From: Bacteroidia bacterium
Lineage (GTDB): Bacteria > Bacteroidota > Bacteroidia > Flavobacteriales_D > JAUILH01
Assembly (NCBI GenBank): GCA_030433115.1
Contig: JAUILH010000031.1
Span: 1 to 34,649, forward strand
Length of the DNA stretch: 34,649 nt
Direction of reading: 5' to 3'
A model generated the notes under the pieces. The model ran no database searches and was not told the origin of the DNA. It saw only the letters and a program-made list of their open reading frames with translations. Positions 7,852 to 16,667 of this stretch are shown here, in pieces. A program made the translations under genes and the position numbers. Each line of letters starts with the position of its first letter. Position 1 is the stretch's first letter.

Positions 7852-9252
7852 CTATCCAATAGCTCGAATAATGTCGTTGGCATTGGCATAAATTACAAGA
7901 GACAATATGAGGACGAAACCTGCAATTTGAGCATATTCTAACACCTTTTGATTAGGCGGCCTTCCGGAAATAGCTTCATAGAGTAGGAACATGACGTGTC
8001 CACCGTCCAATGCCGGAATGGGTAAAATATTCATGAAAGCCAGAATAATAGAAATGAAAGCCGTAATTCTCCAAAATGCTTCCCATTCCCATTGCGGTGG
8101 GAACAGATTTCCAAATGCACCAAATCCACCAACAGATTTAGCACCTTTTTTGGTAAATACGTATTTCATTTGTCCTGCGTATGTTCTAAGACTTTTAACG
8201 CCTTCCGACCATCCAGCAGGAATGGCAGCGAAAAAACCGTAGGTAGTATTTTTCATTTTGAAGAGTGTCTCCATGTCCGTTTCGTGCCTTATTCCAATAG
8301 CTTTTGACGCATTTATGGGTACCATGAGTTCCATGGTTTCACCATCTCTCAGCACACCAATGCTTAGGTTTCTTTCATAGTTTTTGGAAAAATTCTGAAT
8401 TTCTTTATAGGAGTAGCTGGTTTCCCCTAAATGAGCTACCAAAGCTTCATGAGTCGTGTTGTAGGATTTTCTAACCTCAGTAGACATTTCATTCCAGTAC
8501 TTAACTGACTTTCCCTCAACGGATACAATAATGTCACCCTTTTTGAGTCCGGCTTTTTCGGCAGGACTATTGTCATCAACAATTGCCAATTTGGTGAGCA
8601 CTCGTGGTGAAAAACTGGCATCATGACGGAAAAATTCATAGTCAATGTCCTCTGGTAGCGTAATGGTTTCTATTTCGCCATCTTCATGCCTTACCTTAAA
8701 TTCGGATACGTTTTCAATGAGCATCATGCGGTTAATGTCCAAAGCATTGGTAAGTTCTTCGCCGTCTACCTCAAGAATCACATCTCCGTCTCTAAAACCA
8801 TATTCTTCAACAATTTCCGGCACATCATAGCCGTGCGTTAAATTTTCCGGTGGCAATTCGTCCTTGCCCCATACAGACATAATCATCACATAGATTAAAA
8901 CGGCTACAATGACATTGACAGTAACTCCACCAATCATAATGATGAGTCGCTGCCAAACAGGTTTGGATCTGAACTCCCATGGTTCCGGATCCTTTTCCAT
9001 TTGTTCGGTATCCATGCTCTCATCGATCATTCCGGATATTTTCACATAACCACCAAGTGGCAGCCAACCAATCCCGTACTCTGTTTCTCCTTTTTTAGAT
9101 TTCCAAAGAGAAAACCATGGATCGAAGAACAAGTAAAACTTTTCAACCCTTGTTTTAAAGAGCTTAGCCGGAATAAAATGCCCCAATTCATGCAATACAA
9201 TGAGGAGAGATAAACTCAAGAGTAACTGACCAGCTTTAATCCAAATTTCCAT
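7852..9252 (-). CDS. rseP: RseP-type site-2 intramembrane metalloprotease with PDZ domains
   Basis: A 466-residue membrane protein. The zinc site HELGH is at residues 21-25 in the first membrane helix, and the third ligand lies in NILPIPALDGGHVMF (D416). A second membrane helix is near 104-126, then two PDZ-like regions (about 140-200 and 220-315, with NSPAEKAGLKKGDIIVSVEG), and closing helices at about 395-410 and 440-457. RseP cleaves membrane-embedded anti-sigma factors and clears signal-peptide remnants at the inner membrane. Length and motif order are normal for the family. In many bacteria, including Bacteroidota, it is next to dxr; here dxr is on the same strand but about 7.4 kb upstream. 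A -7 box just upstream suggests its own promoter. Confidence 0.96.
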   Translation of the reverse strand: MEIWIKAGQLLLSLSLLIVLHELGHFIPAKLFKTRVEKFYLFFDPWFSLWKSKKGETEYGIGWLPLGGYVKISGMIDESMDTEQMEKDPEPWEFRSKPVWQRLIIMIGGVTVNVIVAVLIYVMIMSVWGKDELPPENLTHGYDVPEIVEEYGFRDGDVILEVDGEELTNALDINRMMLIENVSEFKVRHEDGEIETITLPEDIDYEFFRHDASFSPRVLTKLAIVDDNSPAEKAGLKKGDIIVSVEGKSVKYWNEMSTEVRKSYNTTHEALVAHLGETSYSYKEIQNFSKNYERNLSIGVLRDGETMELMVPINASKAIGIRHETDMETLFKMKNTTYGFFAAIPAGWSEGVKSLRTYAGQMKYVFTKKGAKSVGGFGAFGNLFPPQWEWEAFWRITAFISIILAFMNILPIPALDGGHVMFLLYEAISGRPPNQKVLEYAQIAGFVLILSLVIYANANDIIRAIG

Positions 9253-9273
9253 AAAGAATAATTAATGAGAGTG

Positions 9274-9281
9274 CAAATGTA
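9274..9281 (-). promoter_or_regulatory. Bacteroidota -7 promoter box of rseP
   Basis: On the minus strand TACATTTG matches TAnnTTTG exactly and ends 22 bases before the rseP ATG (9252). A TTTA rather than TTTG lies about 19-20 bases upstream. It would give a short leader and lets rseP be expressed independently of dxr. Confidence 0.5.
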
Positions 9282-9337
9282 CGAAAATGACTTACTAGTT
9301 TAAATTACGTAGTTTACCCTAGTAACAGACCGGATTT

Positions 9338-10525
9338 ATGCCCGTAAATATGTACAAAATGAAACCCATGAAACAAATTTTGACCGCAATGTGTGTTTGT
9401 TTAATTACACAAACGTCACTGGCTGATAGTCCGCTGACATCCACCAGTTTTTACAAGGCATATGAATCGGAAACGATAGTTCAAGAAGCACTCACGAATA
9501 AATTAAGCCGAAAAGTGATTCAATATTTAAACGGCGACCATCCTATTGATGTGAAAATCGCTGCCATCAATGCCATATCGTGGGGCAATAAAGAAGTAGT
9601 TAAAGCCTACGAAATGTCTTTAAAAGCTGAATATAAGTCGCTTCCTAAAGCCTATTTCGATACGCTGAAGACCTATTTTAGTCAAGCAGGTTTTTTGGAA
9701 AACGCAGGAAATACCCCATCTCAACTAAGTGATGACCAATTGATTTGTTGGGCCTACTTACAAGGCATGGGTGATTATTTTGCACCGGAAAAAGCATTGG
9801 GAGCTGCAGCAATAGCGCGTTCTCGGAATAACAAAAACCAGACTTATGGGATGATAACCGGTCTTTTGATTGCTCAGATACAATTAAATACCAATTGGTG
9901 CGGGGTTTATGAGGCCATGAATGATTTAGTTCTTGTACCCGATTACTCCGAAGGTTTGATGAAACAAGAAGCCATTGATATCGTGTTCAGGTACATCAAC
10001 TTGTACAAATCGTCCTGTGATGAAGAAGATGAACCAGTGGTAGAGGAGTCGTTTGAAGTCGGAGCAGAAGTGATTGTGGACGATCGTGACCTTATCGGCA
10101 TAAATGATGGGGAGATTTATGTGCCGGAGGGCTTGTTAAAAAAACAGATAATTGAAAAAGGCAGTAGACCAGATCTTAAAATCCAAGAAACACTGTCGGT
10201 AGAGTATGATAGTGATATTAAAGGAACTAAGGTGGGAGTGGTTGTCGTGAATAGTGGAAAAGTCGCCAGCCTTCCATGTGTTGCCTTACTTGAAAATAAT
10301 CAGTTCGATTCGATCGAAATGGGTGATAAGATAGTTTACTATAAGTCAGCTGCTACTCTCATTCCTGCTCTTGAACCAGGTGAAATGACAACGATTTATC
10401 TGAAAATTCCGGACTATTGGGTTTACGATCCCAATTGTGAAATTCGAGTGACTCTGGATGCCCTAAACCACATTCCTGAGAAGAATGAAAACAACAATGT
10501 AGAGGAATACGCGGAATATGGATAA
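9338..10525 (+). CDS. Exported protein with C-terminal CARDB-like domain
   Basis: A 395-residue protein. In-frame ATGs occur at 9338, 9350, 9359 and 9368; the last two give the most ordinary signal peptide (MKQILTAMCVCLITQTSLAD), so the true start may be there. The region 30-225 looks helical and HEAT/TPR-like (VKIAAINAISWGNKEVVKAY). An acidic linker (CDEEDEPVVEESFE) follows. The C-terminal 120 residues (RPDLKIQETLSVEY, GVVVVNSGKVASLP, ALEPGEMTTIYLKIP, IPEKNENNN) resemble a CARDB/APHP beta-sandwich, common in cell-surface proteins. No T9SS tail is seen. It diverges from rseP with 85 bases between. A terminator at 10569-10593 separates it from the kinase gene. The function is not known. Confidence 0.82.
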   Translation: MPVNMYKMKPMKQILTAMCVCLITQTSLADSPLTSTSFYKAYESETIVQEALTNKLSRKVIQYLNGDHPIDVKIAAINAISWGNKEVVKAYEMSLKAEYKSLPKAYFDTLKTYFSQAGFLENAGNTPSQLSDDQLICWAYLQGMGDYFAPEKALGAAAIARSRNNKNQTYGMITGLLIAQIQLNTNWCGVYEAMNDLVLVPDYSEGLMKQEAIDIVFRYINLYKSSCDEEDEPVVEESFEVGAEVIVDDRDLIGINDGEIYVPEGLLKKQIIEKGSRPDLKIQETLSVEYDSDIKGTKVGVVVVNSGKVASLPCVALLENNQFDSIEMGDKIVYYKSAATLIPALEPGEMTTIYLKIPDYWVYDPNCEIRVTLDALNHIPEKNENNNVEEYAEYG

Positions 10526-10568
10526 GTCCGGTTTGGTGATAAGATTTTCATGAACTAAAAGATACTTA

Positions 10569-10593
10569 GAAGCATCCCGTTAGGGGTGCTTTT
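10569..10593 (+). terminator. Intrinsic terminator after the CARDB-like gene
   Basis: AAGCATCCC (10570-10578) pairs with GGGGTGCTT (10583-10591) through one G-T wobble and a GTTA loop; a short T-run follows. It lies 43 bases after the stop at 10525 and upstream of the kinase promoter, so the kinase forms a separate unit. Confidence 0.7.
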
Positions 10594-10611
10594 GCCGTTC
10601 CTAAAGCAGAT

Positions 10612-10641
10612 TTTGTTGATTGAAACAGACTCATAACTTTG
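10612..10641 (+). promoter_or_regulatory. Promoter of the histidine kinase gene
   Basis: TTTG (10612-10615), an 18-base spacer and TAACTTTG (10634-10641) give an exact match to the Bacteroidota TTTG / TAnnTTTG pattern. The -7 box covers the alternative TTG start at 10639, which argues that translation begins at ATG 10657, with a leader of about 10 bases. Confidence 0.65.
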
Positions 10642-10656
10642 CCGGAAAAACCGTTG

Positions 10657-12549
10657 ATGCGATTTTTATTACTCTGTTTTTTCTTGATCTGCATTAGTGC
10701 TCAAGCACAATATATTCAAAGAGATTCGGCAAGTATTGATAGTCTGAAAAACGCGTATTTGTCTGAACCCCATATGGATACTTCTAAAGTGTCTAGTTTG
10801 TTGTCTTATTTGATGAGTAAGGAACAGCGCTTTTCTGGCAATGACAGCACCTTCCTAGAAGCAGGCATAGACCTGGCTATTTCACTCGATTTCAAGCAAG
10901 GCATCATAAACCTATATGATCTTAAGGCCAAATACAATCAACAGAAATCCAGATTTGAGCAAGCCACTTATTGGGCAATTCAGAGTGATAGTATGGCAAG
11001 AACTATTGGTGATAAAAGGGGCATTTTAATCGCCCAATCCACTTTAATAAATGTGGCTTTTATCCAGCGGGACTTCAAGAGTGCCTTGCATGCAGCAGAG
11101 GAAATAGTTCAATTGATCGAGAATGATCCGCTAAATGTAGACAATGCACGACACTATTTTACTCTGGGTAAATGTTTGGGTGCTTTGAGCCGACATGATG
11201 AAGCCTTGAGTGCTTATCAGACTGCTCTTAGCATTTCTGAAGAAACTGGTTTTGCTCCCGGAATAACAATTTCATATGCCAGTATAGCGGACACCTACAT
11301 ACATCTAAAGGACTACGAAAAAGCCTTGCCACTTTTGATTAAGGTGCATGAGGTCTTCAAATCCGAGGGACGATCAACAAACTTTGCAGCCAGTCACTTT
11401 ACTCTGGCACGTTGCTATCTTGGCTTGCAACAGGTCAATAAAGCAATATATCATGCACAGCTTGCCAGAGACATTAACAGAGACCTTAATAACATGTCTT
11501 ATCTAAAGGACAATTACCTCACTCTGGCAAAGGGGTATATGTTGCAAGGAGACATGGATAAATCAGAGACCTATATTGATAGTGCGTTTATGGTTTTAGA
11601 TAGTATCAATGATGAACAACGAATAGAAACCATAGAGAATCTTAAAACCAAGTACCAAACAGATCGAATTGAGCAAGAGAAAGAATTGGTTGAAACCCAG
11701 AATAGACTTATCGCCAAAGAAAAGGAAGAAGCCAGAATTGAAGCCGAAAAGAACCGTCTGATCAGCATCATTGCCATAATATCATTGTTCCTTATCTCTG
11801 GACTGCTGTGGTTTGCAATGAATCGTTGGTTGCTCAGCAGAAGGCAAAAAGAAGAGCTGGATGTGGCATATGAAAAATTGGAGGAAAGCAAGAAACTGGA
11901 GTTGGCCGCCTCAAACCTCAAAGCCATCAAATCACAGATGAATCCACACTTCATTTTCAATTCTATTAACTCTATTCAGGATACGATTCTGCAACAAGAT
12001 ACTTTACAGTCCTACGATCATTTGGTGATTTTCTCTCAACTGGTTAGAACTGTTTTGGACCATTCCGAGCGTGAGTTTATACCAATTGCAGAAGAAATAC
12101 AGTTTCTCAAAACGTATCTGGACCTGGAGAAACTAAGATTTAAAGACGATTTTTCGTTCAACCTTGAAAACCAGGTAACCTCAGGAGGTGTATTGATCCC
12201 TTCCCTTATTATTCAACCTTTCATAGAAAATGCCATTAAGCATGGTCTCATGCACAAATCTGGTCTCAAACATCTGCAGATCACCTTAACCGATTTGAAT
12301 GATACTACCATCAAATGTGCACTGGAAGATAATGGCATTGGCCTCACAAAATCTAAAGAAATTAACCAAAAACGAACCAATCATAGATCGTTTTCTACTC
12401 AAGCCATTCAACAGCGACTTGATTTATTATCTGATCAGACACAATCTAAAGCAGCATTTACAATGCGCGCAATTACAAATGAAACCGGAGATGAAATCGG
12501 GACTAGAGTAGACCTAATTCTTCCCATTAAAGCAGTTGTTAAAGTATAA
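10657..12549 (+). CDS. TPR-containing LytS-type sensor histidine kinase
   Basis: 630 residues from ATG 10657; the in-frame TTG at 10639 overlaps the promoter and is rejected. A signal peptide (MRFLLLCFFLICISAQAQ) leads into a periplasmic stretch of TPR-like helix pairs (about 80-320; e.g. RHYFTLGKCLGALSRHDEAL). A coiled coil rich in Glu/Lys precedes one membrane helix (about 368-388). The cytoplasmic part is a His_kinase/HATPase module: SQMNPHFIFNSINSIQD (phospho-His near 431), the N box QPFIENAIKHGL (about 520-531) and DNGIG (558-562). The family autophosphorylates on that His and passes phosphate to a LytTR regulator. The likely partner is at 13648, one gene downstream. The signal sensed by the TPR domain is unknown. 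Confidence 0.93.
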   Translation: MRFLLLCFFLICISAQAQYIQRDSASIDSLKNAYLSEPHMDTSKVSSLLSYLMSKEQRFSGNDSTFLEAGIDLAISLDFKQGIINLYDLKAKYNQQKSRFEQATYWAIQSDSMARTIGDKRGILIAQSTLINVAFIQRDFKSALHAAEEIVQLIENDPLNVDNARHYFTLGKCLGALSRHDEALSAYQTALSISEETGFAPGITISYASIADTYIHLKDYEKALPLLIKVHEVFKSEGRSTNFAASHFTLARCYLGLQQVNKAIYHAQLARDINRDLNNMSYLKDNYLTLAKGYMLQGDMDKSETYIDSAFMVLDSINDEQRIETIENLKTKYQTDRIEQEKELVETQNRLIAKEKEEARIEAEKNRLISIIAIISLFLISGLLWFAMNRWLLSRRQKEELDVAYEKLEESKKLELAASNLKAIKSQMNPHFIFNSINSIQDTILQQDTLQSYDHLVIFSQLVRTVLDHSEREFIPIAEEIQFLKTYLDLEKLRFKDDFSFNLENQVTSGGVLIPSLIIQPFIENAIKHGLMHKSGLKHLQITLTDLNDTTIKCALEDNGIGLTKSKEINQKRTNHRSFSTQAIQQRLDLLSDQTQSKAAFTMRAITNETGDEIGTRVDLILPIKAVVKV

Positions 12550-12621
12550 TCTGCAGTTCTTAAATTCTTTTTCCCGGACCCAAACTACTGGATTAGTTTG
12601 GTGGTCTCAAAAAAAGAAAAC

Positions 12622-13620
12622 ATGAAATCAGTAATTATTATTGCATCCATATTTGCAGGTAGCCAATTAATGGCACAAGACAATTTTTATCAAGCAGCGG
12701 AAAAGAACAAAGATGCTGTGTATCACAAATTTTCAACGGTCATCGAAAAGGGAGATGGTACCACGGGGTTAGATCATTATGAAGGAGATTTTAAGATCAA
12801 CTTAACCAAATTGGAGAGTGGCCAATATTCAGGATTTGAGTTAATTGAAGTTGAAGATGGATCGGTTGACTCTAAAGCCAATATCATGGAAGGAAAAGAC
12901 CGTCAGTTTGGCTATCCTAATACCACTATTATGATGTTCAACTCAAGATACGACGGCTTCATGATTGTGGGCAATTTACTATATGAAATCACCACGTTTG
13001 ATAAGGAGGGGACTACTTTTACTACCATCGATAATATATACATCAAGAAAGAGGACAAGCCAGCTGAAGACGGTAAGAAAAAAGGACTGAAAGCTAAAAT
13101 GCAGGCTAAAATGGGACCTTACTTCTCAGAAGAAGTAAAAGCAGTTAAAAAAACAGATGTATTCAAAATAGGCAAGGACTATCTCGCTAAAATGAAAGCT
13201 CTAAGAGATGGGTATGCCATGAGTTCAAAGGATCAGGCCGATTTAGCTTTGTTTGAAAAAATGCGTCAGGATGAAAAAGACGAAATCAATGCTTATAATG
13301 AAGCCTACAAAAGAAAACCTGAATACCACAGAATTCTTCAAAACAATGCCAATGCGCAAGTTGGAAAGGATAGAGAAAACTTCAAAAGACTACATGGGAC
13401 CGATAAAGATGTCGATAATTGTAAATACATCATTAAAAATGAGAGTTCTAAGACCTTTACTTATGCCATTTCAACCGAAGAAACAGGTACAATTCCTCCT
13501 GGTGGACAACAAGAGTTTAGTTGTTATTACATCACCTTTTTTGCGGAAGGAGAGCACAAAGGAAAGGTGATTCGTGGCGGTGGACAGGGTGCTAGAGACG
13601 CCGTTTTCATCTACAAATAA
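12622..13620 (+). CDS. Exported protein of unknown function lying between kinase and regulator
   Basis: 332 residues from ATG 12622; the longer reading from TTG 12598 adds eight residues ahead of a good signal peptide (MKSVIIIASIFAGSQLMAQ) and is unlikely. The middle is Lys- and Glu-rich and probably helical (DGKKKGLKAKMQAKMGPYFS; ALFEKMRQDEKDEINAYNEA). The last 60 residues look like a small beta domain (CKYIIKNESSKTFTYAISTE, GTIPPGGQQEFSCYYITFF, KGKVIRGGG) with paired cysteines. It has no T9SS tail. Gaps are 72 bases to the kinase and 27 bases to the regulator, all same strand, so the three genes probably form one operon. It might be a periplasmic ligand or modulator of the kinase. The family is not recognised. 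Confidence 0.8.
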   Translation: MKSVIIIASIFAGSQLMAQDNFYQAAEKNKDAVYHKFSTVIEKGDGTTGLDHYEGDFKINLTKLESGQYSGFELIEVEDGSVDSKANIMEGKDRQFGYPNTTIMMFNSRYDGFMIVGNLLYEITTFDKEGTTFTTIDNIYIKKEDKPAEDGKKKGLKAKMQAKMGPYFSEEVKAVKKTDVFKIGKDYLAKMKALRDGYAMSSKDQADLALFEKMRQDEKDEINAYNEAYKRKPEYHRILQNNANAQVGKDRENFKRLHGTDKDVDNCKYIIKNESSKTFTYAISTEETGTIPPGGQQEFSCYYITFFAEGEHKGKVIRGGGQGARDAVFIYK

Positions 13621-13647
13621 AATATAGTTTAAATTCGACACCTTAAA

Positions 13648-14412
13648 TTGGAAAATCCAGTTAGCATAAAAGCAATTTTAGTAGACGATGAGCCCAGCGC
13701 AAGAAATGTGCTGGGCAATTTGTTGAAACTCGCCCATCCAAATGTTGAGGTAGTCGCAGAAAGTTCCAGTGTGCCTGAAGCGGTGGTAAAAATCAATGCC
13801 CTTAAACCGGATGTGGTTTTTCTGGATATTGAAATGCCTAAATATGCAGGCTACGAAATCATCCGTTTCATCAAGGAGATAGATTTTCAGATTGTGTTTG
13901 TAACAGCTTACGATCAATATGCCATCAAAGCCTTTGAGTTGAGTGCAGTGGATTATTTGCTGAAACCGGTCGAAAGAGCCAGGCTATCAGCAACAGTCAA
14001 AGTCTTAGAGCAGCGCGTTGAACTTAAAAGCAATGCTCAACGTCTTGAAAAGCTTCTGGTAGAAATGGAAAGGGAGAAATCTCCAACCATTTCATTTTCG
14101 GAATCGGGTAAGAAACACTTAGTTAAAACCCGAGATATCATCGCCATTTGCGCTCAGGGAGCTTATTCTGATATACTCATTGCCGATGGAAAAAAAATAA
14201 CCATCAGTAAGAACATTGGCACTATGGAGAATGAGTTGTCCAGTGAGTCGAGCATCTTTCGGTCTCACAAATCCTGGCTGGTCAACTTAAATCATATTCA
14301 GAGCTACAAAAAGGGCCTACAAGTCATTATCATGTCTAATGGCACCGAATGCAAGCTGTCGAGATTCAAAAAGGCAGAATTTGAAGACCGTCTCAATTCA
14401 GTGGAGCAATAG
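13648..14412 (+). CDS. LytTR-family response regulator (TTG start)
   Basis: A 254-residue regulator. The receiver domain (about 7-120) has the acidic pair D13-D14 in LVDDEP, phospho-acceptor D60 in VVFLDIEMP, T86 in FVTAYD and K106 in YLLKP. A linker helix (about 118-143) leads to a LytTR DNA-binding domain (about 147-252: DIIAICAQGAYSDILIADGK, FRSHKSWLVNLNHI). There is no ATG between the upstream stop and the receiver motif, so the TTG at 13648-13650 is almost certainly the true start. It is the natural partner of the LytS-type kinase at 10657, from which it is separated by one secreted-protein gene. LytTR regulators bind paired direct repeats; the T9SS gene 155 bases downstream is a candidate target. 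Confidence 0.94.
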   Translation: MENPVSIKAILVDDEPSARNVLGNLLKLAHPNVEVVAESSSVPEAVVKINALKPDVVFLDIEMPKYAGYEIIRFIKEIDFQIVFVTAYDQYAIKAFELSAVDYLLKPVERARLSATVKVLEQRVELKSNAQRLEKLLVEMEREKSPTISFSESGKKHLVKTRDIIAICAQGAYSDILIADGKKITISKNIGTMENELSSESSIFRSHKSWLVNLNHIQSYKKGLQVIIMSNGTECKLSRFKKAEFEDRLNSVEQ

Positions 14413-14567
14413 CAAAAATCAGACGCTGTCGCTAATAGATCTCTTGATTTCATTTCTGTCCATTCAGAAGTGGTTTATGTCTGCACTTCATTAAGTTTTC
14501 AAAACACTTCTTAAAGTCTTTTAGATTATGCTTGATGCATGATTCACCTTTGGGTAAAAATTAAATT

Positions 14568-16409
14568 ATGAGAAAGATTTTACCCTTGGTGCTTGGGATG
14601 TCAACAATCATGGCAAATGCACAATACGACATAAAATGGAACCAAACCTATGGCAATCCATCTGAAGATGAATATGGAGAACAAGTTACCACAGATTCAA
14701 GCGGAAACTTGTACAGTTCTGTGAGCTTTTATGCCGCACATGATATTGATCCGAATCCCGGCAATACAGTAAATGTGAATGCTGCCCCAGCCTTTACAAC
14801 ACACACTTACATTAAAAAAATGGATTCGAATGGTGATTATTTAGATCATGTGGTTTTAACCAGTGATTCGCAAGTTGAGATTAGAGACATGGAAACAGAT
14901 GCCTCCGGTAACTTGTATGTAACTGGTTCTTTTCGATCAGATGCTGTGTTTGATCCTGTCAACCCAATTGGTATGCTTTCGGCAGTTGGTAGTAACGATA
15001 TTTTTGTGGCTAAATATGATGGCAACTTAGATTTAGATTGGATCAGACATTTTGGAAATGCAAACAATGATGAAGGACGCCAGATTGAACTCTCGAATAA
15101 TACGATTTATGTTGGCGGAAGGTATACCAATGAAATTGATTTTGACTCAAGTTCATCTGCTGGGTATCATACAACCGGTAGTACCAGTTTCAACGCTACT
15201 TTCGTTGTGAGCCTTGATTATAATGGAAACTTCCAAAACTCTATGGATTTCTTTAGAATCACGCTAAATGATTTGGAATCTGATACAGCGGGTAACTTCA
15301 TTTTTACTGGCAGTGGTTTCGCAACAGTAGATTTAGATGCAGGAACGGGAACCGTGAATTATACTCCAAATAATATGAGTTTTGGTGTCATATGTAAGTA
15401 TAATTTTGGCTTTGGGTATGAAGATCACTTTATATTTGACGGTGGTCTGTCGACCCAAAACAGCATGATTGATGCGGCACTCAACGAAAATGGAGAAGTG
15501 TATGCCGTTGGTTCTACAGATGGCTCGCAAAACCTTGATCCGGGAGACCCTTCTTCTAGTGTGAGCTCTAACGCGAAATTTGTTTTTAAACTGGACAATC
15601 AAATGGATTACGATTGGAGTATAGATAACTATGGGAATCCCTTTGTTCTGGACAACCAAGACAATATGTATATCTATGGCTCCTTTGGCGGGAACTATGA
15701 TTTTGATCCATCGCCAACTACAGATTCAACTGTCAACGCAGTGCTTTTCGATGGATACCTAGTCAAATTAAATTCGGTAGGCACATTTGAATGGGTAAAA
15801 ACATTTGCGTCTAACTCTGTTTTTGTAGAGCCTGGTAATGCTGTCATTACAGAAAACAATCAGGTATTTATGATTGGCGATACCGATGGTTCTGTGGTAG
15901 GCCTTCAAGGCGGAGGCGGAGCCACTCAAGTAGTTGAACTGTTGTTCGGACCGGCATGTGCTTTGAATGACGGTGTGTTACAAAACGGCATCATGCTAAG
16001 CGCTGATCAGTCAAACGTGACATATCAATGGATCGATTGCAATACCAATCAACCCATTCCAGGCGAAACCAACCAGAGTTTCACACCGTCAACTAATGGC
16101 AATTATGCTGTGGTTTTGACCGATGGGACTTGCTCGGATACCAGTGTTTGTGTAAACGTCACAACAGTGAGCATCAATGAGGTTTTTAATTTCAACGCTA
16201 CCTTGTATCCCAATCCGGCAACAGATGTAGTGAGAATCACATCCAATGAGCTCATTGAAACCGTGCGCATCTTAGACATGAATGGTCGATTGGTTTTGAG
16301 CACACATGACTCTCTGGAAATTCCACTTCACAACATAAGTAAAGGAATGTACACCGTTGAAATTGTATCAGGAAATAAGCTTGCACGCACTAAACTGCTT
16401 ATTCAATAA
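14568..16409 (+). CDS. T9SS-secreted beta-propeller-like (SBBP-type repeat) protein
   Basis: A 613-residue protein with signal peptide MRKILPLVLGMSTIMANAQ. Repeats of the form D-x-x-G-N-x-Y-x-x-G-S-F, each followed by an Asp-rich segment and F-V-x-K-hydrophobic-D (TDASGNLYVTGSF, IFVAKYDGN, NENGEVYAVGST, FVFKLDNQ), resemble SBBP repeats and suggest a beta-propeller over about 20-440. A short Ig-like module follows (VTYQWIDCNTNQPIPGETNQ, NGNYAVVLTDGTC). The C-terminus is a T9SS type A sorting domain (LYPNPATDVVRITSNE, DMNGRLVLST, SKGMYTVEIVSGNK, KLLIQ). It is therefore exported to the surface. It follows the LytTR regulator and has a strong terminator just after it. Ligand or enzymatic activity is not evident. 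Confidence 0.9.
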   Translation: MRKILPLVLGMSTIMANAQYDIKWNQTYGNPSEDEYGEQVTTDSSGNLYSSVSFYAAHDIDPNPGNTVNVNAAPAFTTHTYIKKMDSNGDYLDHVVLTSDSQVEIRDMETDASGNLYVTGSFRSDAVFDPVNPIGMLSAVGSNDIFVAKYDGNLDLDWIRHFGNANNDEGRQIELSNNTIYVGGRYTNEIDFDSSSSAGYHTTGSTSFNATFVVSLDYNGNFQNSMDFFRITLNDLESDTAGNFIFTGSGFATVDLDAGTGTVNYTPNNMSFGVICKYNFGFGYEDHFIFDGGLSTQNSMIDAALNENGEVYAVGSTDGSQNLDPGDPSSSVSSNAKFVFKLDNQMDYDWSIDNYGNPFVLDNQDNMYIYGSFGGNYDFDPSPTTDSTVNAVLFDGYLVKLNSVGTFEWVKTFASNSVFVEPGNAVITENNQVFMIGDTDGSVVGLQGGGGATQVVELLFGPACALNDGVLQNGIMLSADQSNVTYQWIDCNTNQPIPGETNQSFTPSTNGNYAVVLTDGTCSDTSVCVNVTTVSINEVFNFNATLYPNPATDVVRITSNELIETVRILDMNGRLVLSTHDSLEIPLHNISKGMYTVEIVSGNKLARTKLLIQ

Positions 16410-16434
16410 TCACACTTAGCCATATCATATCACA

Positions 16435-16466
16435 AAGAAGCACCTCAAAAAGAGGTGCTTCTTTTA
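16435..16466 (+). terminator. Strong intrinsic terminator after the beta-propeller gene
   Basis: AAGAAGCACCTC (16435-16446) and GAGGTGCTTCTT (16452-16463) form a perfect 12-bp stem with a five-A loop, followed by TT. It lies 25 bases after the stop codon. Confidence 0.88.
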
Positions 16467-16500
16467 TGTAATGCTGCCTCTGCGAACTTCCCTTAATCCT

Positions 16501-16624
16501 CAACCAGACTCCTTCGTCGTTCCTTTTCTGAGAACGGTTGCTGGATTTTACTCATTCATTTGACCCCCAATGGCACTATACCTATACTATTAACCGTTAC
16601 TCAGACGAAGGAAAGAGTCAGTTG
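16501..16624. repeat. Imperfect inverted-repeat element between the beta-propeller gene and dxr
   Basis: The left arm (16501-16539) reads CAACCAGACT, then CCTTCGTC, TTCCTTTT, CTGAG and ACGGTT. The reverse complement of 16592-16624 reads CAACTGACTC, TTTCCTTCGTC, TGAG and AACGGTT. The arms match with short gaps and flank about 52 unpaired bases. No ORF is inside. The shape suits a degenerate miniature element or a large extragenic palindrome; a purely structural mRNA role is not excluded. Confidence 0.5.
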
Positions 16625-16667
16625 CTCGATACCCTGAACCTTTCTGCTAAAACGAACTGACCTTAGT

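Noticed and set aside
10639-10656. TTG start for the histidine kinase
   Set aside because: It overlaps an exact TAACTTTG promoter box; ATG 10657 gives a clean signal peptide.
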